Under the pieces are notes generated by a model. The model was not told where the DNA came from, searched no databases, and worked only from the letters and a program-made list of their open reading frames with translations. Made by a program: the position numbers and the translations under genes. From CAYLQA01 sp964385695 (GTDB lineage: Bacteria > Desulfobacterota > Desulfobulbia > Desulfobulbales > Desulfurivibrionaceae): DNA of 64,000 bases. Below are positions 33,564 to 42,717 of the stretch, piece by piece. How positions within the stretch are numbered: the first letter of the stretch is position 1; every line of letters starts with the position of its first letter. The stretch covers positions 69,565 through 133,564 of the forward strand of contig CAYLQA010000004.1 in assembly GCA_964385695.1 (NCBI GenBank), read 5' to 3'.

Positions 33564-34256
33564 ATGCCTGTTTTTCAACTCAACGACACCCTGCTTTTCC
33601 CACCCCCAAATCTTGCGCGGGAGGATGGGCTTTTGGCCGTGGGCGGCGATCTTAACCCTGCCCGCATTTTACTGGCCTATGAGCAGGGTATCTTCCCCTG
33701 GTATTCGCCGGATGAACCCATCCTCTGGTGGTGGCCGGACCCACGCCTTGTCCTCTATCCGGAGGAGTTTCACTGCTCAAAACGCCTGGCCCGCATCATA
33801 CGCCAGGGAATCTTTGAGGTTACCTTTGACACCGCCTTTGACAGGGTCATAGAGTCCTGCGCCCAGCTACGCCAGAAAAACGGCGTAGGCACCTGGATTG
33901 ATGAAGAAATGCGGCAGGCCTACTGCACACTGCATGAGATCGGCTACGCCCATTCCGTGGAGTGCTGGCAAAATGATGAACTGGTGGGTGGTCTATACGG
34001 TGTCTCCATCGGTTCGATCTTTTTCGGCGAGTCCATGTTCAGTAAAGCACCAAACAGCTCCAAGGTAGCGCTGGCTACCTTGGTGGATCAACTCATTGAT
34101 TGGAAGTTCGACCTCATAGACTGCCAAATCGGCACCGCCCACCTGAAAAGCTTAGGCGCCAAAGAGATCACCGGCGCGGAGTTCAAAGAGATTCTCGACA
34201 ACGGGGTTGAAAAACGCACCCGCCAGGGAAAATGGGAGCTTTCATTGTCCCCCTGA
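33564..34256 (+). CDS. aat: Leucyl/phenylalanyl-tRNA-protein transferase
   Basis: 230 residues with the family's FPPPNLAREDGLLAVGGDL, YEQGIFPWYS, PILWWWPDPR and FGESMF blocks. It adds Leu or Phe to N-terminal Lys/Arg for the N-degron pathway. clpS and clpA are not in the window. Confidence 0.96.
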   Translation: MPVFQLNDTLLFPPPNLAREDGLLAVGGDLNPARILLAYEQGIFPWYSPDEPILWWWPDPRLVLYPEEFHCSKRLARIIRQGIFEVTFDTAFDRVIESCAQLRQKNGVGTWIDEEMRQAYCTLHEIGYAHSVECWQNDELVGGLYGVSIGSIFFGESMFSKAPNSSKVALATLVDQLIDWKFDLIDCQIGTAHLKSLGAKEITGAEFKEILDNGVEKRTRQGKWELSLSP

Positions 34257-34425
34257 AAAGGGGCGTAACCTTAAACGGATTGCAGCATCCGACGAAACCC
34301 GTTCGCTCTCCCCTCCAAGAACTTCCCATCAAAACTTGCATTTCCTAACAAATTAACCCTATTGTTTTAATAGAAGCCGGCAGCCATCCATCCGGCCTTT
34401 CAAATGCGCCAACCCTAAACAAGAA

Positions 34426-36792
34426 ATGGATATCCGAATGTCTCTGTGCGCAGGTAAATTTTTTTTCACCTTAAGCATAATGATGCTTTTTACCCTCCCC
34501 CTCCAAGCCAAGGCAAAGCTGATTGTATATGACCTGACCATCGCCCGCCAGGATGTCAACTATACAGGCCGTTCTGCCCAAGCTATGACGATAAACGGCG
34601 GCATACCCGGCCCCACTTTACGCTTTACCGAAGGCGACACGGCCCGTATCCATGTCCACAACACAATGGATGCGGAAACCTCCATCCATTGGCATGGCAT
34701 ATTGGTTCCTCCAGATATGGACGGGGTTCCCAACATCAGTTTTCCGCCTATAGATGCAGGCTCCACTTACACTTATGAATTTCCGATACGCCAGAACGGC
34801 ACATACTGGTACCACTCCCACACAAGCCTTCAAGAGCAAAGCGGCGTTTACGGCTCAATCGTTATTGAGCCAAAACAGTATCAGCCACGCGCTGACCGTG
34901 ACTACGTTGTTCTGCTTTCGGACTGGACAGACGAAGAGCCACACACAGTGCTGCGTACACTCAAACGAGGGAGCGAATGGTACTCCATTCAGAAAGGCAG
35001 CGGCCAGAGCATCCTTGGTGCCCTGCGACTCGGCATGCTCGGTAAATACTTCAAACGTGAACTGCAACGCATGCCGGCCATGGATATTGCAGATGTCGCT
35101 TACGACCGCTTTTCAGCCAACGGCAAGGTGGAATCTTCTCTCGCTGCCCAGGCGGGCGAATCCATCCGTCTGCGCATTATCAACGGCTCGGCAACAACAT
35201 ATTTTCATGTCGATTTTGCGAGCGGGCCCATGCAGATTATCAGCGCGGATGGCCTGGACGTACAGCCTGTTGAGACAAAACGTTTTCTTATTGGGGTTGC
35301 CGAAACATATGATGTTTTAGTACGGGTACCCGAACATGGGGCGTATGAATTTCGCGCCACGGCCCATGATGGCTCGGGCTACGCATCGGTGTGGCTCGGC
35401 TCCGGCAAACACAACAAGGCAGCCGACATCCCTCAACCCAATCTCTATGCGCCAATGGGCGGGCACGACATGGGCAAAATATGGTCTTTCACTCCGTCGG
35501 GAACCATGGATATGGAAGATCATAAGGTGGAATCAGGCATGTTCGATCAGCCCGGAATGATGGGAATGGACTCCATGCACGAAATGCATGATATGGGCCA
35601 TGGGGGTAGCAACACCGGGATGAGCATGAACCACGGAGCGCACCAATCGCAAACGCCAACCACGGACAACGCACCGAAAACAATCCTTCACGCAATGCAT
35701 GACACTTTTACTGAGCCGCCCCATGACCAGAGAGCAAGGTTTGGCAAGGAGCATGGGAAGCAATATGGATTTCTAGCCACAGATGTGGCCTCAGCAAAAA
35801 ATCTCGCCATTGACGGAACGGAAGCCAGCCGCCCGAGCACACCATATCCACAGCTGCGCGCAGTTAAACCAACAACCCTGGATAACAATAAGCCTGTGCG
35901 CGATATTCGCCTCACCCTTGATGGCGACATGGAGCGGTATGTCTGGCTTTTGAACAACAAACCCCTTTCAGAAAGCGACTTTATCAAAATACACAAAGGG
36001 GAAATAGTCCGTTTTATCATGATCAACCGAACCATGATGCACCACCCCATGCACATGCATGGTCATTTCTTCCGTGTACTAAACGGTCAGGGCGACCACG
36101 CCCCGCTCAAGCACACGGTGGATGTGGCACCGATGAGCACAACGGTCATCGAATTTGATGCCAACGAATTCGGTGACTGGTTCTTTCATTGCCACCTGCT
36201 GTATCACATGAAAAGCGGCATGGCCCGGATGGTTCATTATGACGGTTTCACCATCGACCAAGAGTTGGCCGCCGTTCGCCCCAACCTGTACAAGGAATCC
36301 TGGTATGCCTGGGCAGAGGCGGATATCGCCAACAACATGAGCGAGGGCATGCTCACCCTTTCGGACACTCGCAACAGCATAAGTGCATGGTGGGAATCGG
36401 GATGGGAGAATGTTGAAGAGACCGAGTGGGAAGGGGTGTTGAGCTGGGATAGACACATGAATCGCTTCTTCTCGCTCTTTGCCGGGTTTCATTTTGAGGG
36501 AGAAAAGGATGATCTGGATAAAACGAGAGAAGTCTTAGGCCTTCGCTACCTCCTACCACTTAATATCGAGTCGATGACTTGGCTGGATTCGGACAAGGGT
36601 GGCCGCTTTGGCCTGGAAAAAGAGTTTGCCCTCACTCCCCGCCTATCTCTAACCGGCGAGGCGGAGTACGACACCCACGACAAATGGGAAAGCAGCGCAA
36701 ACATCAGCTACCTACTCCACAAAAACGTCTCCCTCAAATTACTTTGGCATTCTGAGTTTGCATGGGGTGCCGGTGCAACCATACGATTTTAA
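34426..36792 (+). CDS. Periplasmic multicopper oxidase fused to a CopB-like outer-membrane barrel
   Basis: 788 residues. A signal peptide (MMLFTLPLQAKA) is followed by three cupredoxin domains of the CopA/PcoA type with copper ligands in SIHWHG, WYHSH, HHPMHMHGHFF and HCHLLYHMKSGM. A Met/His-rich stretch (GMMGMDSMHEMHDMGHGG, about 380-400) is typical of CopA. After the last copper site, about 180 residues resemble PcoB/CopB: alternating beta strands (WYAWAEADIAN, FFSLFAGFHF, LSLTGEAEYDT) ending in a terminal Phe (GAGATIRF), the outer-membrane barrel signature. CopA and CopB are normally separate genes. Start is either 34426 or the ATG at 34438. Confidence 0.85.
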   Translation: MDIRMSLCAGKFFFTLSIMMLFTLPLQAKAKLIVYDLTIARQDVNYTGRSAQAMTINGGIPGPTLRFTEGDTARIHVHNTMDAETSIHWHGILVPPDMDGVPNISFPPIDAGSTYTYEFPIRQNGTYWYHSHTSLQEQSGVYGSIVIEPKQYQPRADRDYVVLLSDWTDEEPHTVLRTLKRGSEWYSIQKGSGQSILGALRLGMLGKYFKRELQRMPAMDIADVAYDRFSANGKVESSLAAQAGESIRLRIINGSATTYFHVDFASGPMQIISADGLDVQPVETKRFLIGVAETYDVLVRVPEHGAYEFRATAHDGSGYASVWLGSGKHNKAADIPQPNLYAPMGGHDMGKIWSFTPSGTMDMEDHKVESGMFDQPGMMGMDSMHEMHDMGHGGSNTGMSMNHGAHQSQTPTTDNAPKTILHAMHDTFTEPPHDQRARFGKEHGKQYGFLATDVASAKNLAIDGTEASRPSTPYPQLRAVKPTTLDNNKPVRDIRLTLDGDMERYVWLLNNKPLSESDFIKIHKGEIVRFIMINRTMMHHPMHMHGHFFRVLNGQGDHAPLKHTVDVAPMSTTVIEFDANEFGDWFFHCHLLYHMKSGMARMVHYDGFTIDQELAAVRPNLYKESWYAWAEADIANNMSEGMLTLSDTRNSISAWWESGWENVEETEWEGVLSWDRHMNRFFSLFAGFHFEGEKDDLDKTREVLGLRYLLPLNIESMTWLDSDKGGRFGLEKEFALTPRLSLTGEAEYDTHDKWESSANISYLLHKNVSLKLLWHSEFAWGAGATIRF

Positions 36793-36822
36793 AAAGTTCA
36801 ACCGAACCATTTCCTGCACAAC

Positions 36823-36853
36823 AAAAAAGGGGAGACCCAAAGGCCTCCCCTTT
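36823..36853 (-). terminator. Terminator after apbE
   Basis: AAAGGGGAG / CTCCCCTTT stem around a 10-nt loop; on the minus strand it runs into TTTTTTG. May serve the convergent copper gene too. Confidence 0.75.
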
Positions 36854-36878
36854 ACAACAACTCTATAAAAACTCTTAT

Positions 36879-37922
36879 TTAGCCGAGCGTGCTCCAACCG
36901 GCAGACTGGGCGGTCTTGCCGTTTTCCTGAATCACATAACACTCACAACCTGGCTGGCTGTTAATGAAGCGGACACCGGCTTTGGGCTGCATAACAAAGA
37001 CACTGGTGGAAAGCGCATCCGCATCCATAACCGTGTTGGCCTTAACCGTTACCGAGGTAGAAAGCGCAGGGCTCATGCCGGTGCGGCTGTCCACGATATG
37101 GTGGAACATCTTCTCTTTATCGTAATAGACCTCGTAGTTACCTGAAGTGGCGATGGCGCCGTCGGTCATGCGCAGTACGTCCGGGTAGGCCTTTTTCTTG
37201 GCCGGATCCTGAATGGCAACGGTCCAAGGCTTGCCGCCCTGGGCAGCACCGCTGGTGCGAATATCGCCGCCAGCATTGATCAGATGGCTTGCAATGCCTT
37301 TATCGCTCAACAGCTGGGAAGCGCGATCAACGATATATCCCTTGGCAATACCATCCAGGGTGATCCCCATGTTCGCACGCCCCAAACGGATGTTACCGGA
37401 CTCAAAACGGATATGCTCGGTACCGACCAGTTTCAACACGGCCTGAACCTGGCTCTCGGAAGGCGTCTTGCCAGCGGCAGAACTTTCCTTATAAAGATCA
37501 ATCAGGGGCTTCACCGTGATATCAAAGGCGCCGTTGGTCTCGCGATGGTAATACAGAGAACGGGCAACAAGCTCCAGAACCTCCTGATTGCCGTTTGCCA
37601 AGACACCGGCCTCGTTCAACTCGGAAACCGGGGAGTTTCCATCGTAGCGGCTTAACAGGCTGCTGAGGCGATCGATCTCTTCAAAGGCTTGCCCGATGGC
37701 GTTTTCCGCCTCATCGCGCGAGGGATGAATGGCAGTCATGGCAACAAATGTACCCATTGCCAGCCTGGTCTTTGAGACCTTATAATTTTTCTTCCCAAAG
37801 AGAACCGCTTCGGCCTGCTCTGCAGGCAACAGGGTCGCAGATGCTGCCCCAAGGCCAAGAAGGCCGGAGAGCTTCAAAAAGGATCTTCTCTTCTGGTCAC
37901 ACATGTTTGAACTTTTCATCAT
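36879..37922 (-). CDS. apbE: FAD:protein FMN transferase
   Basis: 347 residues. Twin-arginine signal (KRRSFLKLSGLLGLG) exports it. ApbE blocks: LAMGTFVAMTAIH, RYDGNSPVSELN, NGAFDITVKPL, LDGIAKGYIVD, NAGGDIRTSG and DADALSTSVFVM. It attaches FMN to Thr in RnfG and RnfD, and lies 76 nt downstream of rnfB as the last gene of the operon. Confidence 0.95.
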   Translation of the reverse strand: MMKSSNMCDQKRRSFLKLSGLLGLGAASATLLPAEQAEAVLFGKKNYKVSKTRLAMGTFVAMTAIHPSRDEAENAIGQAFEEIDRLSSLLSRYDGNSPVSELNEAGVLANGNQEVLELVARSLYYHRETNGAFDITVKPLIDLYKESSAAGKTPSESQVQAVLKLVGTEHIRFESGNIRLGRANMGITLDGIAKGYIVDRASQLLSDKGIASHLINAGGDIRTSGAAQGGKPWTVAIQDPAKKKAYPDVLRMTDGAIATSGNYEVYYDKEKMFHHIVDSRTGMSPALSTSVTVKANTVMDADALSTSVFVMQPKAGVRFINSQPGCECYVIQENGKTAQSAGWSTLG

Positions 37923-37998
37923 CTTCCTCTATACGGGAACAATATTTTATCGTGCGGAACTTGTTCTATTACCGCCTTAAAATCATCTCGACAAATGA

Positions 37999-38871
37999 TC
38001 AGGAGGCCATCTTCAGAGCACTGTCAGCGTCTCTGGCAATAACCTTTCGTCCATCATAATACTTAAATATGTCGCGCGGGCATTTTGTTACACAAATTTC
38101 CTCACAAGAGGGCCCGTAGGCAATACATTTGGGGTGATCGATCTTCACAACACCCTCAAGAGTCACGGCATCGGCCGGGCATACCTTGACACACATCTTA
38201 CAGGAGATACAACCGATCTCGCAAACCTTGCGCACATTCTTACCAAGATCCTTGGTGCTGCACGGGACCCAAACCCGGGCCTTCAGGGTCTGTAATTCAA
38301 TTATGTCCTTGGGACAGGTTTTGACACAGGTGCCACAGCTCACGCATTTATCCGGATCAACCACCGGAAAATTATCAACCATCTTTATAGCGTCAAAGGG
38401 GCAGGCCTCGGAGCATTCACCCAGGCCGATACAGGCATACTGGCAGGCAGAAGGACCGCCAAAACCCAAGTTGGCAGCAGTACAGGATTTAAAACCGATG
38501 TACTCATGCTTGTGGCTTACACGCCCCTCAATACGGGAACAGCGGACTATGGCGATCATATCCTCCATGGCCGTCATCTTCTTGCCGGTCAGCTCGGCCA
38601 CCCGCTCGGTAACCTTCTCCTTACCGGGGTAGCAGAGGTTTGGGGGCACATCCGGGTCATTGACCACGGCAATGGCATAGCCCTCGCAACCGGGATAACC
38701 GCAACCGCCGCATTGGGCACCGGCCAGAGACTCGAGCACCTCCTCAATGAGGGGATTCGATTCAACGGCAAATTTATGGGCGGCAAGTGCCAGGCCGATT
38801 CCAAAGAACAGCCCGATACAGACGAGAAGTGCTATGCCGCCTAATGCTAATTTGACTAATGCTGGATCCAT
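37999..38871 (-). CDS. rnfB: Rnf complex subunit B
   Basis: 290 residues: an N-terminal membrane helix, the CGGCGYPGC 4Fe-4S motif (about 54-62) and several ferredoxin-type clusters (CIGLGECSEACP, CVSCGTCVKTCP, CISCKMCVKVCP and a last CEEICVTKCP). It takes electrons from ferredoxin in the cytoplasm. The 125-nt gap to rnfA holds an AT-rich imperfect inverted repeat. Confidence 0.96.
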   Translation of the reverse strand: MDPALVKLALGGIALLVCIGLFFGIGLALAAHKFAVESNPLIEEVLESLAGAQCGGCGYPGCEGYAIAVVNDPDVPPNLCYPGKEKVTERVAELTGKKMTAMEDMIAIVRCSRIEGRVSHKHEYIGFKSCTAANLGFGGPSACQYACIGLGECSEACPFDAIKMVDNFPVVDPDKCVSCGTCVKTCPKDIIELQTLKARVWVPCSTKDLGKNVRKVCEIGCISCKMCVKVCPADAVTLEGVVKIDHPKCIAYGPSCEEICVTKCPRDIFKYYDGRKVIARDADSALKMAS

Positions 38872-38996
38872 AATTTTATTTCCTTAAACCGGCAAAGCCG
38901 GGATGAAAAATTAAGAATGTAAAATGCAAAATTGAGGTTTTTCTCAATATAATTTTTCATTCCCCATTTTTAATTCTGCATTGGCCCGTCAAGGGC

Positions 38997-39941
38997 CTAA
39001 AAAATATTCAGCCCGGAAAAGCCTAAAAATGCCAGGGCAAACTGCCCGGCCACGATAAAGGCAATGGGCACGCCCCTGAAGGTTTCGGGAATATTGGCAA
39101 GCTCCATCCGCTCACGTACCGAACTCATCAGGTACAGGGCCAGAAGAAAACCACTACCCGCTCCAAGGGAGAGCATGAAGGTCTCAAAAAAGTTATACTC
39201 GTTATCCGCTAGAATCAAAGGCACGGCAATGATAACGCAGTTGGCGATAACCAAAACCAGGTAAACACCGAAGGCGTTAAACAGGGCCGGATTCACCTTC
39301 CTGAGGATGGTGTCCACCGCCTGCACAGTCAGAGAAACCAGACCGATGAAGATAACGATCTGCAAAAAGTTCAAGTCATAAGGCTTTAAAATGAACTGGT
39401 AAAAGAACCAACTCATGATGGCCGAAACCACGATAACCAGGGTAAAGGTAAAACCCATCCCCTTGGCCGTATCCTTGCGCTTTGAGGTGCCGAAGAATAC
39501 GCAGAGGCCCAAATACTTGGTAAAGACAAAGTTATTTATCAACAATGCACTGATCAGAATAGAGAACAGATAGCCCAGGTAGGATTTGGAAACCTTAAAG
39601 GACGCGAGTACACCCGGCTTCACATCCTTGATCTTAACCACATGGGGCTGGGTGGTGTTGAGAGGATCGGCAAAGGTGAGCACTGCGGACTTGCCGTCTG
39701 CAGCCACATCAACCTTTTGCACCACAAGGCGAATATCCGGGTCCGGCTCCTCGTAGATGGTATAGTTGGCCGGGTTGGAAACCGCGGCCGCATCGATGGC
39801 CTCGGCAAAGGTAACGATAATCTCGTTCTCCTCGCCAAAGCTCTGCTCGACCACCAATCCCTGGGCAGAGGCCGCAAGGGGCAGGAAGAGCGCAACAAGA
39901 AGGGGCAGTAAAATCCGACGAATCATTGCAGTATTTATCAT
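38997..39941 (-). CDS. rnfA: Rnf complex subunit A with N-terminal exported Ig-like domain
   Basis: 314 residues against about 190 for normal RnfA. The core starts near residue 122 (YLGYLFSILISALLINNFVFTKYLGLC) with six helices. Before it are a signal-like helix (ILLPLLVALFLPLAASA) and about 90 beta-rich residues (EIIVTFAEAIDAAAVSNPANYTIYEE, SAVLTFADPL) resembling SbsA-type Ig-like domains. RnfA starts outside the membrane in known complexes, so the domain would be periplasmic. The extension is real coding sequence: its start (ATG 39941, or GTG 39947) overlaps or abuts the rnfE stop, with AGGTG upstream. Confidence 0.88.
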   Translation of the reverse strand: MINTAMIRRILLPLLVALFLPLAASAQGLVVEQSFGEENEIIVTFAEAIDAAAVSNPANYTIYEEPDPDIRLVVQKVDVAADGKSAVLTFADPLNTTQPHVVKIKDVKPGVLASFKVSKSYLGYLFSILISALLINNFVFTKYLGLCVFFGTSKRKDTAKGMGFTFTLVIVVSAIMSWFFYQFILKPYDLNFLQIVIFIGLVSLTVQAVDTILRKVNPALFNAFGVYLVLVIANCVIIAVPLILADNEYNFFETFMLSLGAGSGFLLALYLMSSVRERMELANIPETFRGVPIAFIVAGQFALAFLGFSGLNIF

Positions 39942-39943
39942 GC

Positions 39944-40561
39944 TCACACCTGTTGCTTGGAGCGTTTATAGATAATCTCCACCCAGTTGAAAAAGGCCAT
40001 CATCAGGCCGACACAGAAGAAACCGGCAAAGGGCAGGATGAAGAAAAGAAGCGGTTTAAAGCCGAGCACATCGTAGCCAAGCACGGTACCCAAGCCAAGC
40101 AGCTCACGGACAAAACCAAGGGCCATCATACCAACCATGAAACCAAGCCCCATACCCAAGCCGTCCCAAAAGGAGGAGTTGACGCTCTCTTTACAGGCAA
40201 ACATCTCAAGGCGCATGGTGATAATAGCAAAGGCCACGATGAGTTTAACGAAGATGCCCATCTTGGCATAGGCTTCAGGCATATAGGCCGCCAGGACCAG
40301 ATCGATAACCGTTACCCAGGTGGCAATGGTCAGGGTGTACGTAGGGATTCGGATCCTGGGGTGGATCTTATTCTTAAAAGCGGCAATGGTGCAGCTGGAA
40401 AAGACCTGAACAAAGAGCACGGCCAGACCCAGCAGAAAGCCGTTCATAACAGTGGTGGAGATACCAACCGCCGGACACATGGACAGGACCAGGCGAAAGA
40501 TGGGATTCTCATTGAGAATACCGTTTACCACCAATTGCATATTTGATTTATCTGTTGCCAC
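39944..40561 (-). CDS. rnfE: Rnf complex subunit E
   Basis: 205 residues, six helices; CPAVGISTTVMNGFLLGLAV matches the RnfE/NqrD signature with the membrane iron-sulfur Cys. GTG start at 40561 is fixed by GGAGGAGCATT just upstream. Confidence 0.95.
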   Translation of the reverse strand: MATDKSNMQLVVNGILNENPIFRLVLSMCPAVGISTTVMNGFLLGLAVLFVQVFSSCTIAAFKNKIHPRIRIPTYTLTIATWVTVIDLVLAAYMPEAYAKMGIFVKLIVAFAIITMRLEMFACKESVNSSFWDGLGMGLGFMVGMMALGFVRELLGLGTVLGYDVLGFKPLLFFILPFAGFFCVGLMMAFFNWVEIIYKRSKQQV

Positions 40562-40593
40562 AATGCTCCTCCAAAGAGACTATTGTCTGCCCC

Positions 40594-41502
40594 TTAGAAA
40601 GGGACGGCTATATTTTGTTCCGTCAGAGCCCGGTCAAGTACCGAGACACGGTAGGCGAATTTCTTCACGATTCCCTTCACACCGTTCGACACCGCGCGGG
40701 ATGAAATGGTGGCGCCGGTCAGGGCATAAATGTCTTTATCCTGATACTGCGCCTGAACCTTGGCGATTTCCGCCTTATCAAGACCATATTTTTCTTCCTC
40801 AAGGGCCTTGAGGTATTCATCCGGCAGGGGCACCTTGGCCACATCGATCTTTTTCAGGGCTTCAAAGGGCTTAGCTTTGAACTGATTCTTGAAGTAATCC
40901 TGGGTGATCTCTCCACCCAAGCCCGGATCCTCCTCATGCTCCATGATCTCAAGACCAAGCATGGTAAAGGATGGGTCAACGCCGAGCATGACGTGGATAA
41001 AGGTCTTAAAGCCGGGGAATTTTCCAGCCAAAAGATAGGCGGAACGTTTTCCGTTATCAGTTACGATGATGGTCTTATCAGCAAAGCGGATACTCTTGCC
41101 AGTACCGACTGCTGCTGCAATTGCCTTATCGCGGTCACCTGACTCGGTTACCTTGTCTTCGGCAATATCCACAACACTCTGCCCCGTAAAGTTGCCGTCA
41201 AGACTAATGGTCACAAAGGAAAAACCATGCTTCTCGTTCTGAACCACCGGCACAAGGTAACCCAGGGAGAGAGACTCGCCCTCGGTAACGATGTAGCGAT
41301 ACAGTTCGTGCATCTCTACACTGGCCGGGGCCGGGTTTTTCTTGGCATCGTAACCAAGCAGGCTGAGCATGGTCTGTTGCTCGCGCACATGCTCGTTATG
41401 CAGCTTGGCATTATTGGTAAAGATAAAGGTGGCACCCATAACCACACCTGCCATCAAGCAGGAGATGGTGAGGCGGAAAATGATGGTCATTATATCTTTC
41501 AT
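40594..41502 (-). CDS. rnfG: Rnf complex subunit G
   Basis: 302 residues, longer than the usual 200. One N-terminal helix anchors a periplasmic FMN-binding domain. The covalent flavin site is TGATISSRAVSNGV near the C-terminus (Thr of GAT). The extra length lies between the helix and the FMN domain. Start overlaps the rnfD stop (ATGA). Confidence 0.94.
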   Translation of the reverse strand: MKDIMTIIFRLTISCLMAGVVMGATFIFTNNAKLHNEHVREQQTMLSLLGYDAKKNPAPASVEMHELYRYIVTEGESLSLGYLVPVVQNEKHGFSFVTISLDGNFTGQSVVDIAEDKVTESGDRDKAIAAAVGTGKSIRFADKTIIVTDNGKRSAYLLAGKFPGFKTFIHVMLGVDPSFTMLGLEIMEHEEDPGLGGEITQDYFKNQFKAKPFEALKKIDVAKVPLPDEYLKALEEEKYGLDKAEIAKVQAQYQDKDIYALTGATISSRAVSNGVKGIVKKFAYRVSVLDRALTEQNIAVPF

Positions 41503-42515
41503 TTTGCACCTCCCTTGGGCGGCAGCGGGGGCGCAAAACGCTGGGGCTTAAACATGCCGTCCAGCACGCCGCTCAGTGGGTTCATCAGGAGGATAGCGTA
41601 GCAAACACCTTCGGGGTAACCGCCCTTGAGACGAATGATCACGGTCAGCGCACCGATGCCGATGCCATAAACCAGCTGAGAATTTTTATTGGTCGGGCCG
41701 GAAACATAATCGGTGGCCATGAAAAAGGCACCGAGCAAGGCGCCGCCGGAGAGTACAGCGAGGATCGGATCGCCGCTAAAGAGAGTCTCGCCGCCAAAGG
41801 CCCAGGTCAGGGCAGCGATAGTAACCAGCATGGAGACAGGGGTATGCCAGGTGATGTACCCACGATATATCAGGTAGGCGCCGCCGAGAACAATAAGCAG
41901 ACCGGAGGTTTCACCGATACATCCGGGGCGGAAGCCCAAGAAGAACGAGGTATAAAAATTGGGTGCTGCCCCGAACTGCGCGGTAAAGGCGCTTAATCCT
42001 TGCTCCTTTAAGACAGCAAGCGGGGTAGCGGCGGAAACCGCATCAATGGAATCTCCGAGATAGGAGAAAATCGCCATGTCTTCCAGGGGCGGCAGCCAGG
42101 CCGAGGTCATGGCAACCGGGAAGGTGGCCAGCAAAAATGCCCGGGCCAAAAGGGCCGGATTGAAGATATTGTAGCCGATGCCCCCCAAAAGGTGTTTACC
42201 TATATAGATAGCCATCACCGCTCCCAAGATGGGCAAGAGCGGAGAAACTCCGGGCGGAATAACAAAAGCCAGCAACATACCTGTAATAACAGCAGAGCCA
42301 TCGTGAATAGTCACCGGCCTGTTCAAGGCCTTCTGACTGAAATACTCAACAGCCACACAGCTCACCACACTCACGGCCGTGATGATCAGGGTCTGGATAC
42401 CAAAAACAAACACCGACATGACCAGTGGCGGCACCAGGCAGGCCACAACGGTCCACATGATTTTCTCAACCGACTCTGGGCTCTTCACATGGGGGGAAAC
42501 AGATACCTTCCACAT
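41499..42515 (-). CDS. rnfD: Rnf complex subunit D
   Basis: 338 residues, about ten helices. AVSAATPLAVLKE holds the flavinylated Thr, and the HDGSAVITGMLLAFVIPP and FNPALLARAFLL stretches are typical. The 202-nt gap before it (42516-42717) has no gene. Confidence 0.95.
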   Translation of the reverse strand: MWKVSVSPHVKSPESVEKIMWTVVACLVPPLVMSVFVFGIQTLIITAVSVVSCVAVEYFSQKALNRPVTIHDGSAVITGMLLAFVIPPGVSPLLPILGAVMAIYIGKHLLGGIGYNIFNPALLARAFLLATFPVAMTSAWLPPLEDMAIFSYLGDSIDAVSAATPLAVLKEQGLSAFTAQFGAAPNFYTSFFLGFRPGCIGETSGLLIVLGGAYLIYRGYITWHTPVSMLVTIAALTWAFGGETLFSGDPILAVLSGGALLGAFFMATDYVSGPTNKNSQLVYGIGIGALTVIIRLKGGYPEGVCYAILLMNPLSGVLDGMFKPQRFAPPLPPKGGAK

Positions 42516-42717
42516 CCCCGCGAGACCCGCTGTCTGGTTTTCTGGCTCTAGCTGTTTGATGACTTATCTCCTTCGCTTCGAAAAACCTCATGCCACTTAA
42601 CGCTAAGACGCCAAGCCGCAAAGATTATAAATACTTATGTTAAATACCTGCCGCACCCTCCAGCGCCGTTGCGCCTTCGGAGTCTCGCACACTCGCTTAC
42701 CTGCGTTGCAGTTTTTC

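Noticed and set aside
38872..38996. AT-rich imperfect inverted repeat between rnfA and rnfB
   Set aside because: Pairing is loose and low in GC; it may be a dispersed repeat but cannot be supported alone.
42597..42623. Sequence TTAACGCTAAGACGCCAAGC between rnfC and rnfD
   Set aside because: It looks like a common dispersed intergenic repeat of this group of bacteria, but only one copy is in the window, so I do not list it as a repeat.
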